64,000 nt of DNA from Chryseobacterium sp. MYb264 (lineage in GTDB: Bacteria; Bacteroidota; Bacteroidia; Flavobacteriales; Weeksellaceae), in assembly GCF_035974275.1 (NCBI RefSeq), contig NZ_CP142422.1, forward strand, positions 1,798,001 to 1,862,000. The letters run 5' to 3'. Below, one piece after another: positions 18,468 to 27,891 of the stretch. Each line of letters opens with the position of its first letter. Positions within the stretch are counted from its first letter, which is position 1. A model generated the notes under the pieces. It ran no database searches. It worked only from the letters and a program-made list of their open reading frames with translations, and was not told where the DNA came from. The position numbers were made by a program, and so were the translations under genes.

Positions 18468-19169
18468 TTACTTCACATAATCTTTCAGGAAATAAGAATC
18501 TTTTCCGTCTTCCTTTTCTTTTACATCGATAAAATCACGATAGCTAAACTTTTTGCCTTGATGTTCGGGCTTCGCTTTTTCATACAAATAATCTCCAAAA
18601 TACTGAAAACCTCCGGCAATAAAGTAATTGACAAAAAATGTATTTTTCGGATTGATCACATGTAACGTGCAAGATTTGAATTTTTTACCGTTTAGCTCTC
18701 CGGTATTATTGGTTTCAAAAAAATAATATTTACCTGTATTCTCCCAAATGGTAAAAGAGAAATCGTTGTTCTTGTAGGCAAAATCAGCCTTTCCCAACTT
18801 TGAATCTATTAATTTTTCAAAATCTTCGGCTTCATCGGTCGTATTGATATCAATTCCGTAAGCATCCACTTTTTTAGATTTATTTTCTTCGTAAAAAGAA
18901 ATCTTATTATCGAGCGTAAAAGGTGGTGTTCCGTTAGAACCTGCAAAGTTTTCTCCGTAAAAATTGATGGCCTTTTTATCGGTTGTATAATATCTTGTCA
19001 TATCCGAAAATGACTTGTCCTCTTCAAGTTTTACCTTTTCTTTAACAACTGTCATATTGATGGGAAAAGACATTTCCGAAACATCAAAACCTTTCTGGCA
19101 GGACAATAAAAAAGGTAATATCAAAAGCGCTAAGAAGTATTTTATTTTTTTTAGAAGATGAGTTTTCAT
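18468..19169 (-). CDS. Predicted lipoprotein of unknown function
   Basis: A 233-residue protein with a lipoprotein signal (F-L-A-L-L-I-L-P-F then L-L-S-C at about 24). The mature part is mixed alpha/beta with no domain I recognise. Notable stretches are Y-Y-T-T-D-K-K-A-I-N-F-Y-G near 65, D-E-A-E-D-F-E-K-L-I-D-S-K-L-G near 115 and F-V-N-Y-F-I-A-G-G near 185. It follows the TetR region (divergent) and precedes the acidic protein gene by 36 bases. Likely anchored in a membrane facing the periplasm. Confidence 0.7.
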   Translation of the reverse strand: MKTHLLKKIKYFLALLILPFLLSCQKGFDVSEMSFPINMTVVKEKVKLEEDKSFSDMTRYYTTDKKAINFYGENFAGSNGTPPFTLDNKISFYEENKSKKVDAYGIDINTTDEAEDFEKLIDSKLGKADFAYKNNDFSFTIWENTGKYYFFETNNTGELNGKKFKSCTLHVINPKNTFFVNYFIAGGFQYFGDYLYEKAKPEHQGKKFSYRDFIDVKEKEDGKDSYFLKDYVK

Positions 19170-19236
19170 AAATTCTGTATTTTACCTGGTGATCAGTTAT
19201 TTCCTCAAATATAAAAAATCTAAAGCAATTCTCAAT

Positions 19237-19262
19237 AAAAATAGATAACTCTATCTATTTTT
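19237..19262. promoter_or_regulatory. TetR operator, copy 1 (upstream of tetR gene)
   Basis: A perfect inverted repeat: arms AAAAATAGATA and TATCTATTTTT (11 bases each) around ACTC. It ends 26 bases before the TetR ATG. A variant of the same site lies before the MFS gene, which strongly suggests an autoregulated TetR operator. Confidence 0.8.
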
Positions 19263-19288
19263 TGTTTTATCTTCGTAAAAAATTTAAG

Positions 19289-19855
19289 ATGGCTAAAAAG
19301 ATCAGCGTGAAAGAAAGAATTGTGGAAACAGCAACCCGTCTTTTTTATCATCAGGGCTTTAACAGTACCGGAATCAATCAGATCATCGCGGAGGCCGGCA
19401 TTGCGATTGGCTCTTTATATAAACATTTTCAATCGAAAGAAGATCTTTTATGTTATTATTTACAGCAGCAGGAAACTGAATTTTTTTCTAATTTAAATGA
19501 GTATCTGAAAAACGAAAAAAATGCTTCAAAAAAGATTTTAAAGATGATTGATTACCGAATTGACCTTCAGCAAAAAGCAGATTTTTCGGGCTGTCATTTT
19601 ATCAAGATCAATGCAGAAATTGGCAGACAGAACCAGAGAATTGCCGATATCGTTTCGGGACATAAGCAGCGTCAGTATGATTATATAAAGACTATTCTGT
19701 CAGAAACAGAATCCCCTGAAAATAAGAGCTCGGCAAAAGAAATCTCTGCGCGAACTATTTTCCTGATGATCGAGGGGGCGGTAGTTTCAAGCAGTATCCT
19801 TGGCAATACTGATGATCTGAAGAATGTTAAAAAAACAGTCAAAGAGTTGTTATAA
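19289..19855 (+). CDS. TetR-family transcriptional regulator
   Basis: A 188-residue repressor. The frame opens at TTG 19262 inside the operator, so the ATG at 19289 is the true start. The N-terminal HTH (R-I-V-E-T-A-T-R-L-F-Y-H-Q-G-F, then S-L-Y-K-H-F-Q-S-K-E-D-L) is diagnostic. The ligand domain contains C-H-F-I-K-I-N-A-E-I near 105, the pattern of the YcdC/AcrR-like group with TetR_C. The MFS gene follows 39 bases downstream. Operators in front of both genes indicate that the repressor controls itself and the pump. Confidence 0.92.
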   Translation: MAKKISVKERIVETATRLFYHQGFNSTGINQIIAEAGIAIGSLYKHFQSKEDLLCYYLQQQETEFFSNLNEYLKNEKNASKKILKMIDYRIDLQQKADFSGCHFIKINAEIGRQNQRIADIVSGHKQRQYDYIKTILSETESPENKSSAKEISARTIFLMIEGAVVSSSILGNTDDLKNVKKTVKELL

Positions 19856-19869
19856 TTTTTTTTAAACTA

Positions 19870-19891
19870 AAATAGATAGACCTTTCTATAT
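19870..19891. promoter_or_regulatory. TetR operator, copy 2 (upstream of MFS gene)
   Basis: A 22-base site sharing 17 positions with the perfect operator at 19237-19262, including the left half AAATAGATA and the right TCTAT. It ends three bases before the MFS start codon. Confidence 0.7.
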
Positions 19892-19894
19892 ATT

Positions 19895-21295
19895 ATGAAA
19901 AGTAAAACTAAAAAATGGCTTGCCCTGACCGTTCTTCTGCTGGCTCATTTACTTACCATTATCGATATTTTTATTGTCAATATCGCGATTCCATCTATCC
20001 AAAACGGATTAAAGCTTACCCAATCAGGTGTTCAGCAGGTGGTTGCGATTTATATGATTGGTTTTGCATCATTTCTTATTCTCGGAGGTAAAGCGGGAGA
20101 CCATTATGGAAGAAGAAAAGTATTTATTTCCGGATTGGTATTTTTTATGATTTTCTCGGCTGGTTGTTGTTTTGCAATCTCTTCAGAGCAATTAATTGCC
20201 TCACGGTTTCTCCAAGGTGTGAGTGCCGGATTCATGTCACCCCAGGTTTTATCCTACATTCAGATTCTCTTTAAAGACCATAAAGAACGTACACATGCTC
20301 TAGGATGGTACGGAATAGCCATCGGTATTGGGACAATGCTTGGTCAATTTTCAGGAGGTCTTTTGGTAGAGTTAAAACCCATTATCGTCGATCAGTCGTG
20401 GCGGTATATTTTCCTTATTAATATTCCTATTTGTGGTATTACCATTATTTTAGCAACCATTTTTCTAAAAGACTCATCTTCTACTCCGAATTCTGTAAAA
20501 ATAGATTTTCCAAGTGCTTTTATACTTTGCATCGGGCTTATTTTACTGCTGTTTTCAGTAACAACCGCCTTAGAGCAGTCGTTCACTATTTTTATAACTT
20601 TATTGATTTCCTCCATTCTATTGCTTATTTATTTTATAATGAAACAGAAGAGAAAGGGAGACCAAGCTCTTCTCAATCTAGAACTGTTCAGATACAAAAA
20701 CTTTAGCAGGGCTTTGATGGCTGCAGGCCTTTTTATGTTTATGCTGGATGCTTACTTTTTCATTCTAGCCGTTTTTCTTCAGGATGCATTGCACTTATTG
20801 CCATTCCAGGCGGGAAATTTCATTGTATTTCAGGGGTTGGGATTTATTTTCTCATCATTATTTGCCCCAAAATTACTGATTAAATTGGGAAGCAAAGTGC
20901 TTATTTCGGGGGTTCTTCTCATTATTATTACTTTACTTATTCAGCTTATGGCATTTCATTATAAAAACACTGAATTCCCAGGATATATCATCATGATTTT
21001 TCATGGAGCGGGAGTCGCATTAGTACTTCCTTCATTTGCCAATATCGCATTGAGAGGGATTCCTGAGCATTTGGCCGGTAATGCCTCCGGTGTCTATTCC
21101 ACGTTACAACAGCTGTCCGGTGCTTTTGGAATTGCGTGTACCGGTGGCTTTTTTTATCATTATATTCATCAGAACAGAGATTTTTCATATTTTTATGAGG
21201 CCTTTAGATACAGTACTGCTATTCATATTCTTTGCCTGACCGGAGTTTTAATCATCTTAATACATCTTTCCCAATCTGTTATTAAAATGAAATAA
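19895..21295 (+). CDS. MFS drug efflux transporter, 14-TM DHA2 (EmrB/QacA) type
   Basis: A 466-residue transporter with about 14 hydrophobic segments. Family motifs are L-T-I-I-D-I-F-I-V-N-I-A-I-P in TM1 (the DHA2 motif D1), G-G-K-A-G-D-H-Y-G-R-R-K in loop 2-3 (motif A) and G-I-G-T-M-L-G-Q-F-S-G-G in TM5 (motif C-like). Such pumps export hydrophobic drugs or biocides using the proton gradient. Expression is probably repressed by the TetR protein encoded just upstream, through the operator that nearly touches the start codon. The substrate is unknown. Confidence 0.92.
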   Translation: MKSKTKKWLALTVLLLAHLLTIIDIFIVNIAIPSIQNGLKLTQSGVQQVVAIYMIGFASFLILGGKAGDHYGRRKVFISGLVFFMIFSAGCCFAISSEQLIASRFLQGVSAGFMSPQVLSYIQILFKDHKERTHALGWYGIAIGIGTMLGQFSGGLLVELKPIIVDQSWRYIFLINIPICGITIILATIFLKDSSSTPNSVKIDFPSAFILCIGLILLLFSVTTALEQSFTIFITLLISSILLLIYFIMKQKRKGDQALLNLELFRYKNFSRALMAAGLFMFMLDAYFFILAVFLQDALHLLPFQAGNFIVFQGLGFIFSSLFAPKLLIKLGSKVLISGVLLIIITLLIQLMAFHYKNTEFPGYIIMIFHGAGVALVLPSFANIALRGIPEHLAGNASGVYSTLQQLSGAFGIACTGGFFYHYIHQNRDFSYFYEAFRYSTAIHILCLTGVLIILIHLSQSVIKMK

Positions 21296-21798
21296 TTAAA
21301 CAGACTTTAGATACTCCTATTAAAAAAACCGAGCATATCACCTCCAAATAGGTGGCTTCTTTTGGCACTGACCGGATATCTTCATTTATTTCAAAAAGAT
21401 CAGCGAAATTTTGAGAATACCAGATAAACAAGTAACCGGAATATCAGGGGGCAACTGTATCACTACCATGAGCAGAATTAACATTTATTTTAAATTCATA
21501 TCTTTTTTCATCTATAATTAAAGTTAAATACTGTTTATAAGCACATTACAATATAAAATTAATACAAAATCGAAATATCCGGATTTTAAGAAAAATTAAA
21601 CTTTAAAACATTGTAAATTACTCATTAACAAAACGTTTTAAAGTATATTTTATTCCATGAGTAGCATACTATACTTTTGGTCTCTCTGAAGAATATTAAA
21701 AAAAAATATTACTTTTGCTGTAAAGAATAAGATTGTTTTTTATTTTTTTTATTAATACATTTAGATACACCAATTTATAAGACATTAAAATCCAGCCC
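21296..21798. other. 503-base gene-free AT-rich region
   Basis: No convincing open reading frame on either strand. A short hairpin (CACCT / AGGTG with a six-base loop, 21339-21354, then T-rich) may end the MFS transcript. The rest is AT-rich, with long A and T runs near 21690-21760, and must contain the promoter of the secreted-protein gene at 21799. Confidence 0.5.
21339..21363 (+). terminator. Weak terminator after the MFS gene
   Basis: CACCT and AGGTG pair around CCAAAT and are followed by a T-rich stretch (CTTCTTTT). The stem is only five bases. Confidence 0.35.
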
Positions 21799-22341
21799 AT
21801 GAGAAAAATAATTTTACTATTTACTTGTATGTTCGGTATTTCTGTTTTCTCGCAAATTAAAGTGTTGAAAAACGAAACTTTGGTGGAAATAGGTAAAGAT
21901 AATTCCGTTGGTTTATATAAAAAAGATGACCAATTTACTATTAATTATCAGGATCTGAACACCAGTAATCTGAACACCATCCGCTCTTTCTCATTTTTAA
22001 ATCTGAATGCTGATGTTGAAGGTTTGTATAAAATGATATCAGACGGATTTATTGATCCTCCGGTGGGAAATATCACGCTGGAGCTACCCAACGATATTAT
22101 CGAGCTGCACTACGAGAAAAACTATGGCCAGCCCACCGTACAGTTTATACAGTATATCAATAAAAACAGAAAATATGTAGGTAAGTCACAGTTTCTGAAC
22201 AAAAAACAGGTTGACAAAGTTTTTGGAAAATCCACCGGAAAATCGGCTCTTTACGACAGACCTCCAGCAGCGGCCAATAATACAAATTCGTCAAAAGTCT
22301 CTCCTACTACGGGTGGAAAAGATAAGAAATCAAGAAAATAA
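21799..22341 (+). CDS. Secreted protein of unknown function
   Basis: A 180-residue protein with a signal peptide (cut after S-V-F-S-Q, about residue 19). The mature part is rich in N, D and K and contains V-G-L-Y-K-K-D-D-Q-F near 38, the repeated phrase N-T-S-N-L-N-T near 54, and P-N-D-I-I-E-L-H-Y-E near 98. The last 35 residues are low-complexity (A-A-A-N-N-T-N-S-S-K) and end in a lysine-rich tail. No family recognised. A clear terminator follows, so it forms its own unit. Confidence 0.72.
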   Translation: MRKIILLFTCMFGISVFSQIKVLKNETLVEIGKDNSVGLYKKDDQFTINYQDLNTSNLNTIRSFSFLNLNADVEGLYKMISDGFIDPPVGNITLELPNDIIELHYEKNYGQPTVQFIQYINKNRKYVGKSQFLNKKQVDKVFGKSTGKSALYDRPPAAANNTNSSKVSPTTGGKDKKSRK

Positions 22342-22367
22342 TTACTTTTTTTAAAATAATTACCCAG

Positions 22368-22393
22368 CTCATTCTCTCTGAATGAGTTTTTTT
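22368..22393 (+). terminator. Intrinsic terminator
   Basis: Perfect seven-base stem CTCATTC / GAATGAG with a TCTCT loop, followed by seven T residues. It ends the transcript of the secreted-protein gene at 21799. Confidence 0.88.
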
Positions 22394-22397
22394 ATTT

Positions 22398-22405
22398 TAT
22401 TTTTG
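22398..22405 (+). promoter_or_regulatory. -7 promoter element for the GldA-like gene
   Basis: TATTTTTG matches TAnnTTTG and lies 20 bases before the ATG. No TTG at -33 is present; the terminator hairpin occupies that region. Confidence 0.45.
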
Positions 22406-22425
22406 CAAAAAAGATTCTATACAAT

Positions 22426-23130
22426 ATGTCTCTTCACATAAACAATTTAACCAAGAAATTTGGTGAACAAACCGCACTTAATAGCATCAATATTTCGATT
22501 GAGAAAAACGAAATCATCGGACTTTTGGGACCTAATGGAGCAGGCAAATCAACTTTGATGAAATCTATTGTCGGTGCATTGAAAATTGATGAAGGCGAAA
22601 TAATTTTTAACGGAAAAAATATTTCCGAATATGAAATAGAAAGTAAGAAAAACATTGGTTTTCTCCCTGAAAATAATCCGCTGTATCTTGAAATGTATGT
22701 GAAGGAATACCTGCAATTCGTTGCCAATATTCATAAAATCCCATCTTCAAGAGTAGATGAGGTGATTAAACTGGTGGGCATTACTCCGGAAAGATCGAAG
22801 AAAATCGGGCAACTTTCAAAAGGATACAAACAAAGAGTTGGTTTAGCTCAGGCTATTATTCATCAACCTGACCTTTTAATTCTTGATGAACCAACCAACG
22901 GACTGGATCCCAATCAAATTATCGAGATCCGAAATGTGGTCAAAGAAATCGGTCAGCAGAAAACCGTTTTGCTTTCTACACACATCATGCAGGAGGTTGA
23001 AGCGCTTTGTTCAAGAGTAATTCTGATTCATACAGGGAATATTCTTCAGGACTGTCCGATTGATGAGTTTAAAGGCAAATTCGAAAGTCTGGAAGAGGCT
23101 TTCGCTAATTATACACAGGCAGCGGTTTAA
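22426..23130 (+). CDS. gldA: ABC transporter ATP-binding protein, GldA-like
   Basis: A 234-residue ABC ATPase with Walker A G-P-N-G-A-G-K-S-T near 35, Q-loop region near 82 (F-L-P-E-N-N-P-L-Y-L), signature L-S-K-G-Y-K-Q-R-V near 128, Walker B L-L-I-L-D-E-P near 150 and the H-loop S-T-H-I near 185. Phrases such as the E-N-N-P-L-Y-L segment, I-G-Q-L-S-K-G-Y-K-Q-R and H-I-M-Q-E-V-E-A are those of GldA, the ATPase paired with GldFG in gliding motility. It lacks the 60-odd C-terminal residues of typical GldA, and no gldF/gldG is adjacent. GldA assignment is likely but a generic CcmA-type ATPase is possible. Confidence 0.75.
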   Translation: MSLHINNLTKKFGEQTALNSINISIEKNEIIGLLGPNGAGKSTLMKSIVGALKIDEGEIIFNGKNISEYEIESKKNIGFLPENNPLYLEMYVKEYLQFVANIHKIPSSRVDEVIKLVGITPERSKKIGQLSKGYKQRVGLAQAIIHQPDLLILDEPTNGLDPNQIIEIRNVVKEIGQQKTVLLSTHIMQEVEALCSRVILIHTGNILQDCPIDEFKGKFESLEEAFANYTQAAV

Positions 23131-23182
23131 ATGGCTTTATTTTTGATTGAGAACTAATCTCAACTGATAAACATTTAAAAAA

Positions 23183-23614
23183 ATGATTAAAAAAATTTTG
23201 TTAGGTACATTTTGTATTGTACAATTTTCATTAGCCAGTGCTAATGTAATTAATGAAAATCCTGTATCAACAGTTAATTATCAAAAAGAAAGAGTTCCTA
23301 AATCGGTCATTATCAAGACTAAAAAATTTAAAATAAAGATTGATCAGCAACCTAATGGTAATTACCTTTACCAATCCTGGGGTGTAAACGGAAAAGTTTC
23401 GACAAAACCAGCCATGATCATCTCTAACGGAAATTTAATTCCTGATGGCAGTGGCGGAAACTATTATTACGAATTCGATAACAATGGCTACACGTACCAG
23501 GTCTGGAGAAACTATTTAACGGCATCTGCAAAAACTCCGGCTTATACTTTGGTTGTTATTGATCAGAACGGAAAAACAATCGTCAATCAAGACGGAATAG
23601 TTGTAAAAAATTAA
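23183..23614 (+). CDS. Secreted protein of unknown function
   Basis: A 143-residue protein with a signal peptide (cut near S-L-A-S-A, about residue 20). The mature domain looks all-beta: I-K-T-K-K-F-K-I-K-I, N-Y-L-Y-Q-S-W-G-V-N-G-K near 70, Y-Y-Y-E-F-D-N-N-G-Y-T-Y-Q-V-W near 100, and L-V-V-I-D-Q-N-G-K-T near 127. The Y-x-Y-Q-x-W pattern appears twice, suggesting repeated strands. No family recognised. It starts 52 bases after the GldA-like gene and is followed by a strong terminator; it may be co-transcribed with that gene. Confidence 0.72.
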   Translation: MIKKILLGTFCIVQFSLASANVINENPVSTVNYQKERVPKSVIIKTKKFKIKIDQQPNGNYLYQSWGVNGKVSTKPAMIISNGNLIPDGSGGNYYYEFDNNGYTYQVWRNYLTASAKTPAYTLVVIDQNGKTIVNQDGIVVKN

Positions 23615-23634
23615 TTTTAATTCAATAGCTTATC

Positions 23635-23661
23635 ATTCCTGATCTCCGCATCAGGAATTTT
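23635..23661 (+). terminator. Intrinsic terminator
   Basis: Perfect nine-base stem ATTCCTGAT / ATCAGGAAT with loop CTCCGC, followed by TTTTCTTTTT. It lies 20 bases after the secreted-protein gene. Confidence 0.9.
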
Positions 23662-23723
23662 CTTTTTAAACAACATTTGTTTACTATTATTTTGGTAAAT
23701 TCACTTAAAAATATTCAACATCA

Positions 23724-25352
23724 ATGGCATTCACCATTAAATCTAACCTGATCGACATCGTTTCAAAGGAAACATATCCTGCAGAAATTACAATTAAAGA
23801 CAATAAAATCAGTTCAATAGAAAGAATTTCTGAAACGCTTGAAACGTATATTCTGCCAGGTTTTATTGACGCCCATGTTCATATCGAAAGCAGTATGCTT
23901 GTTCCGACGGAATTTGCAAAAATCGCGGTAAAGCACGGAACTGTGGGAACGATTTCAGATCCGCATGAAATTGCCAATGTATTAGGAATTTCCGGTGTTG
24001 AATATATGATTGATAATGCACGGCAAACTCCTTTTCACTTCTATTTCGGGGCTCCTTCATGTGTTCCCGCCACCAATTTTGAAACTGCAGGAGCTGTAAT
24101 TGATGCTGAACATATTGATCAGTTACTGGACAAGAAAGAAATTGTATATCTCGCTGAGATGATGAATTTTCCCGGTGTTATATATCAGGACGAAGAAGTA
24201 CTGAAAAAGCTGGAATCCGCAAAAAGGCATGGAAAGCCTATTGACGGGCACGCTCCCGGATTGATGGGTGAAGAAATGAAGACCTATTTTAGCGCGGGAA
24301 TTTCAACCGATCACGAATCTTTTGGTTATCAGGAAGCGTTGGAAAAACTTCAACACGGAGTTAAAATCATGATTCGTGAAGGAAGTGCTGCCAAAAATTT
24401 TGAGACTTTAATTCCATTGTTAAAAGAATTCCCGGATCAGATCATGTTCTGTTGTGATGATAAACATCCCGATAATCTGATTGAATCTCATATTGACGAT
24501 CATGTAAAGCGGGCCCTGAAGTTGGGATATGATGTGTATGATGTTTTACGAGCTTCTTCTTATAATGTTATCCAACATTACAATTTACCTGTCGGATTAT
24601 TACAAATCGGAGACAAGGCAGATTTCATTGAAATTGATAGTCTTGAGGATTTCAATATTTTAAAAACGTATATCGATGGAAATGTGGTTGCAGAAAAAGG
24701 AGAATCCTTTCTGTCCTCTTTTGAAGCTCCGATTGTCAATAATTTTCATTGCAGTTTAAAAGAACCTTCAGATTTTAAAATAAAAAGTAACGGCGAAAAA
24801 ATCCGTGTGATCGAAACTTTGGACGGACAATTAATCACCAAAGAAATCCACGCAGAATCATTAATTGTAAATGGCTTTGCCGAATCTAATCCCAATGAGG
24901 ATATCCTGAAAATTGCGGTTGTCAATCGTTATTATGATGCTCCTGTAGCCACTGCTTTTATCAAAAATATAGGTCTGAAAACCGGAGCAATTGCCTCTTG
25001 TGTAGCCCATGACTGTCATAATATTGTGGTTGTAGGAACCAATGATGAAGATATGTGTAAAGCCGTTAATGCAATCATAAGAGCAAAAGGAGGAATTTCT
25101 CTTGCCACAGAAACAGAAGAAATGGTTTTAGAGCTTCCCATTGCAGGAATTATGACGAATCTTCCGGCAGAAAAAGTTGCTGAATCTTATATAAAATTAG
25201 ACCAGCGTGCCAAAGAACTGGGAAGCAAACTGAGAGCTCCCTATATGAGCTTGTCTTTTATGGCGCTTTTGGTCATTCCTGAACTTAAATTAAGTGATAA
25301 AGGTCTGTTTAATGGGAAAAGTTTTGAGTACACGGATGTTTTTATCAAGTAA
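23724..25352 (+). CDS. ade: Adenine deaminase
   Basis: A 542-residue amidohydrolase that converts adenine to hypoxanthine in purine salvage. Metal-site and family motifs: G-F-I-D-A-H-V-H-I-E-S-S-M-L near 47, D-G-H-A-P-G-L near 173, S-T-D-H-E-S-F-G near 193, C-C-D-D-K-H-P near 243, and the C-terminal adenine-deaminase domain with C-V-A-H-D-C-H-N near 428. Length matches the Ade family (not the adenosine-deaminase-like type). It is preceded by the terminator at 23635 and converges on the patatin gene, so it is a single-gene unit. Confidence 0.94.
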   Translation: MAFTIKSNLIDIVSKETYPAEITIKDNKISSIERISETLETYILPGFIDAHVHIESSMLVPTEFAKIAVKHGTVGTISDPHEIANVLGISGVEYMIDNARQTPFHFYFGAPSCVPATNFETAGAVIDAEHIDQLLDKKEIVYLAEMMNFPGVIYQDEEVLKKLESAKRHGKPIDGHAPGLMGEEMKTYFSAGISTDHESFGYQEALEKLQHGVKIMIREGSAAKNFETLIPLLKEFPDQIMFCCDDKHPDNLIESHIDDHVKRALKLGYDVYDVLRASSYNVIQHYNLPVGLLQIGDKADFIEIDSLEDFNILKTYIDGNVVAEKGESFLSSFEAPIVNNFHCSLKEPSDFKIKSNGEKIRVIETLDGQLITKEIHAESLIVNGFAESNPNEDILKIAVVNRYYDAPVATAFIKNIGLKTGAIASCVAHDCHNIVVVGTNDEDMCKAVNAIIRAKGGISLATETEEMVLELPIAGIMTNLPAEKVAESYIKLDQRAKELGSKLRAPYMSLSFMALLVIPELKLSDKGLFNGKSFEYTDVFIK

Positions 25353-25391
25353 ACAACAAAGGATCAAATAGTTATCAGGAATATACCGATT

Positions 25392-26198
25392 TTAAACAAT
25401 TCGTTTTTCAATTTCGGTTTCTGCGTAAAATTTAGTTTCATTAAAACTATCTTTAGCTGCGTGGTATCCGATATTGAAAATTTCATCTAATCTGTCCTTT
25501 CTTCTTTCAAAAGTTCCGTAAGTAGAAAGTTCCTGCGAAGTGATAAACCAATCGCAATAGTCGAATTTTGCTTTTTCTACACGATAAGAAAGTAAGTCAT
25601 AGGAACGGGAAACGACTGCTTTTATGGATTTAAGATCGTTAATTTTAATGTCATGGGGCGGAGATACGAAAACACCGATCAAATTATCGCAATCCTCGCT
25701 GATAATATCTGCGGGAAAGTTGTTCAACACTCCTCCATCACAATACATTTCATCGCCGATAATGTAAGGTGTTGTAATGCCCGGAATGGAACATGAAGCA
25801 ATAATGGCATCTACCACCTTGAAATTTTCATCGAAGATCTTTTCGGTTCCATTGACTAATTCCGTGGCAACAATTTTCACTTCTTTATCCAAGTCACCCA
25901 ATTTCATTTCACCAAAAATAGGGTTGAGATAATTGCGGAAAATCACTGAAGAAACCAATCCAGGCTGATTGAAGGTAAAATGTTTCCAGTTGAAAAAATA
26001 AACGGAATTAAAAAATTCGAGAATCTCTTCGGGACTTTTCCCCACGGCATATAAAGCACCGACGATAGAACCGGCACTACAGCATGATAAAATATCGACA
26101 TCGATATTTTTTTCGTTAAGAAATTTTAATACGCCTGCATGGGCAATACCTTTTGTACCACCTCCTGATAAAACAAGCCCTGTTTTCTTAAAATTCAT
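25392..26198 (-). CDS. Patatin-like phospholipase
   Basis: A 268-residue patatin-fold hydrolase. The oxyanion motif G-G-G-T-K-G is at residues 12-17, the nucleophile Ser is in C-C-S-A-G-S near 41, and the catalytic Asp is in Y-C-D-G-G-V-L-N-N-F-P near 152. The nucleophile elbow is normally G-x-S-x-G; here the first Gly is Cys (C-x-S-x-G), which is unusual but keeps the Ser-Asp dyad. No signal peptide, so cytosolic or membrane-associated. Probable acyl hydrolase on phospholipids; the substrate is unknown. Stands alone, convergent with ade. Confidence 0.88.
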   Translation of the reverse strand: MNFKKTGLVLSGGGTKGIAHAGVLKFLNEKNIDVDILSCCSAGSIVGALYAVGKSPEEILEFFNSVYFFNWKHFTFNQPGLVSSVIFRNYLNPIFGEMKLGDLDKEVKIVATELVNGTEKIFDENFKVVDAIIASCSIPGITTPYIIGDEMYCDGGVLNNFPADIISEDCDNLIGVFVSPPHDIKINDLKSIKAVVSRSYDLLSYRVEKAKFDYCDWFITSQELSTYGTFERRKDRLDEIFNIGYHAAKDSFNETKFYAETEIEKRIV

Positions 26199-26269
26199 AG
26201 AATAAATGTAAGAAAACAGAGCGAGATAATCGGATTAAATTCCTAAAATATCAGAATTTTAAAAATATT

Positions 26270-26842
26270 TTAATGTTTACTGATCCCAAGATTCTGATTG
26301 ATATACAAGTTAGGATAATTCATGAGTTTTGAAACAAAATCGGCAATGCTTTTTCTAGAGATCGCGGAACCTTTTTCAGGAGTTCCTTTATAAGTAATTT
26401 CATAATCGATCTCGTCAGTATTGGTGAACCAATCCGGTCGAAGAATAGTGTAATCCAATCCTGAATCTTCAATAATATCGGCCAATTTTCGGTAAGGCTC
26501 TAAAACGGGACGCAACGGCACATTATAAATCCCGATAGAACTGATGGCAATTACCCTTTTCACACCTTCTTCCTGCATTGCTTTCACAATATTATCAGTC
26601 ATTATTCCGAGATCTCCGTCTAGGTTAATATAAACGATTTCCTGACCTTTTACGGCTTTTCGAATATCACTGAACCGCAGTGCATCTCCTTCTATGACTT
26701 CACAATCCTCCGAAATAGATCGGGAAAGTCGGTTTTTATTTCTTACGAATAAAGTTAACTGTATATTTTCCAAAGGTTTTACAGCTTCTATAACATATTG
26801 TGCCAGACTGCCTGTAGCTCCTATGATAAGTATTTTTTTCAT
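26270..26842 (-). CDS. NAD(P)H-binding SDR-family protein
   Basis: A 190-residue Rossmann-fold protein of the atypical SDR (NmrA/HSCARG-like) group. The dinucleotide motif G-A-T-G-S-L-A is near residue 8, and V-I-A-I-S-S-I-G-I-Y near 100 and L-D-Y-T-I-L-R-P-D-W-F near 135 are typical. At 190 residues it is a short form without a large substrate domain. It lies 34 bases downstream of the aldo/keto reductase gene and is probably co-transcribed with it. Such pairs often answer to electrophile or oxidative stress. Confidence 0.88.
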   Translation of the reverse strand: MKKILIIGATGSLAQYVIEAVKPLENIQLTLFVRNKNRLSRSISEDCEVIEGDALRFSDIRKAVKGQEIVYINLDGDLGIMTDNIVKAMQEEGVKRVIAISSIGIYNVPLRPVLEPYRKLADIIEDSGLDYTILRPDWFTNTDEIDYEITYKGTPEKGSAISRKSIADFVSKLMNYPNLYINQNLGISKH

Positions 26843-26876
26843 TTAAATTTTTAATTCATTTGTAAAAGACGGAAAA

Positions 26877-27891
<1,015 letters not shown>

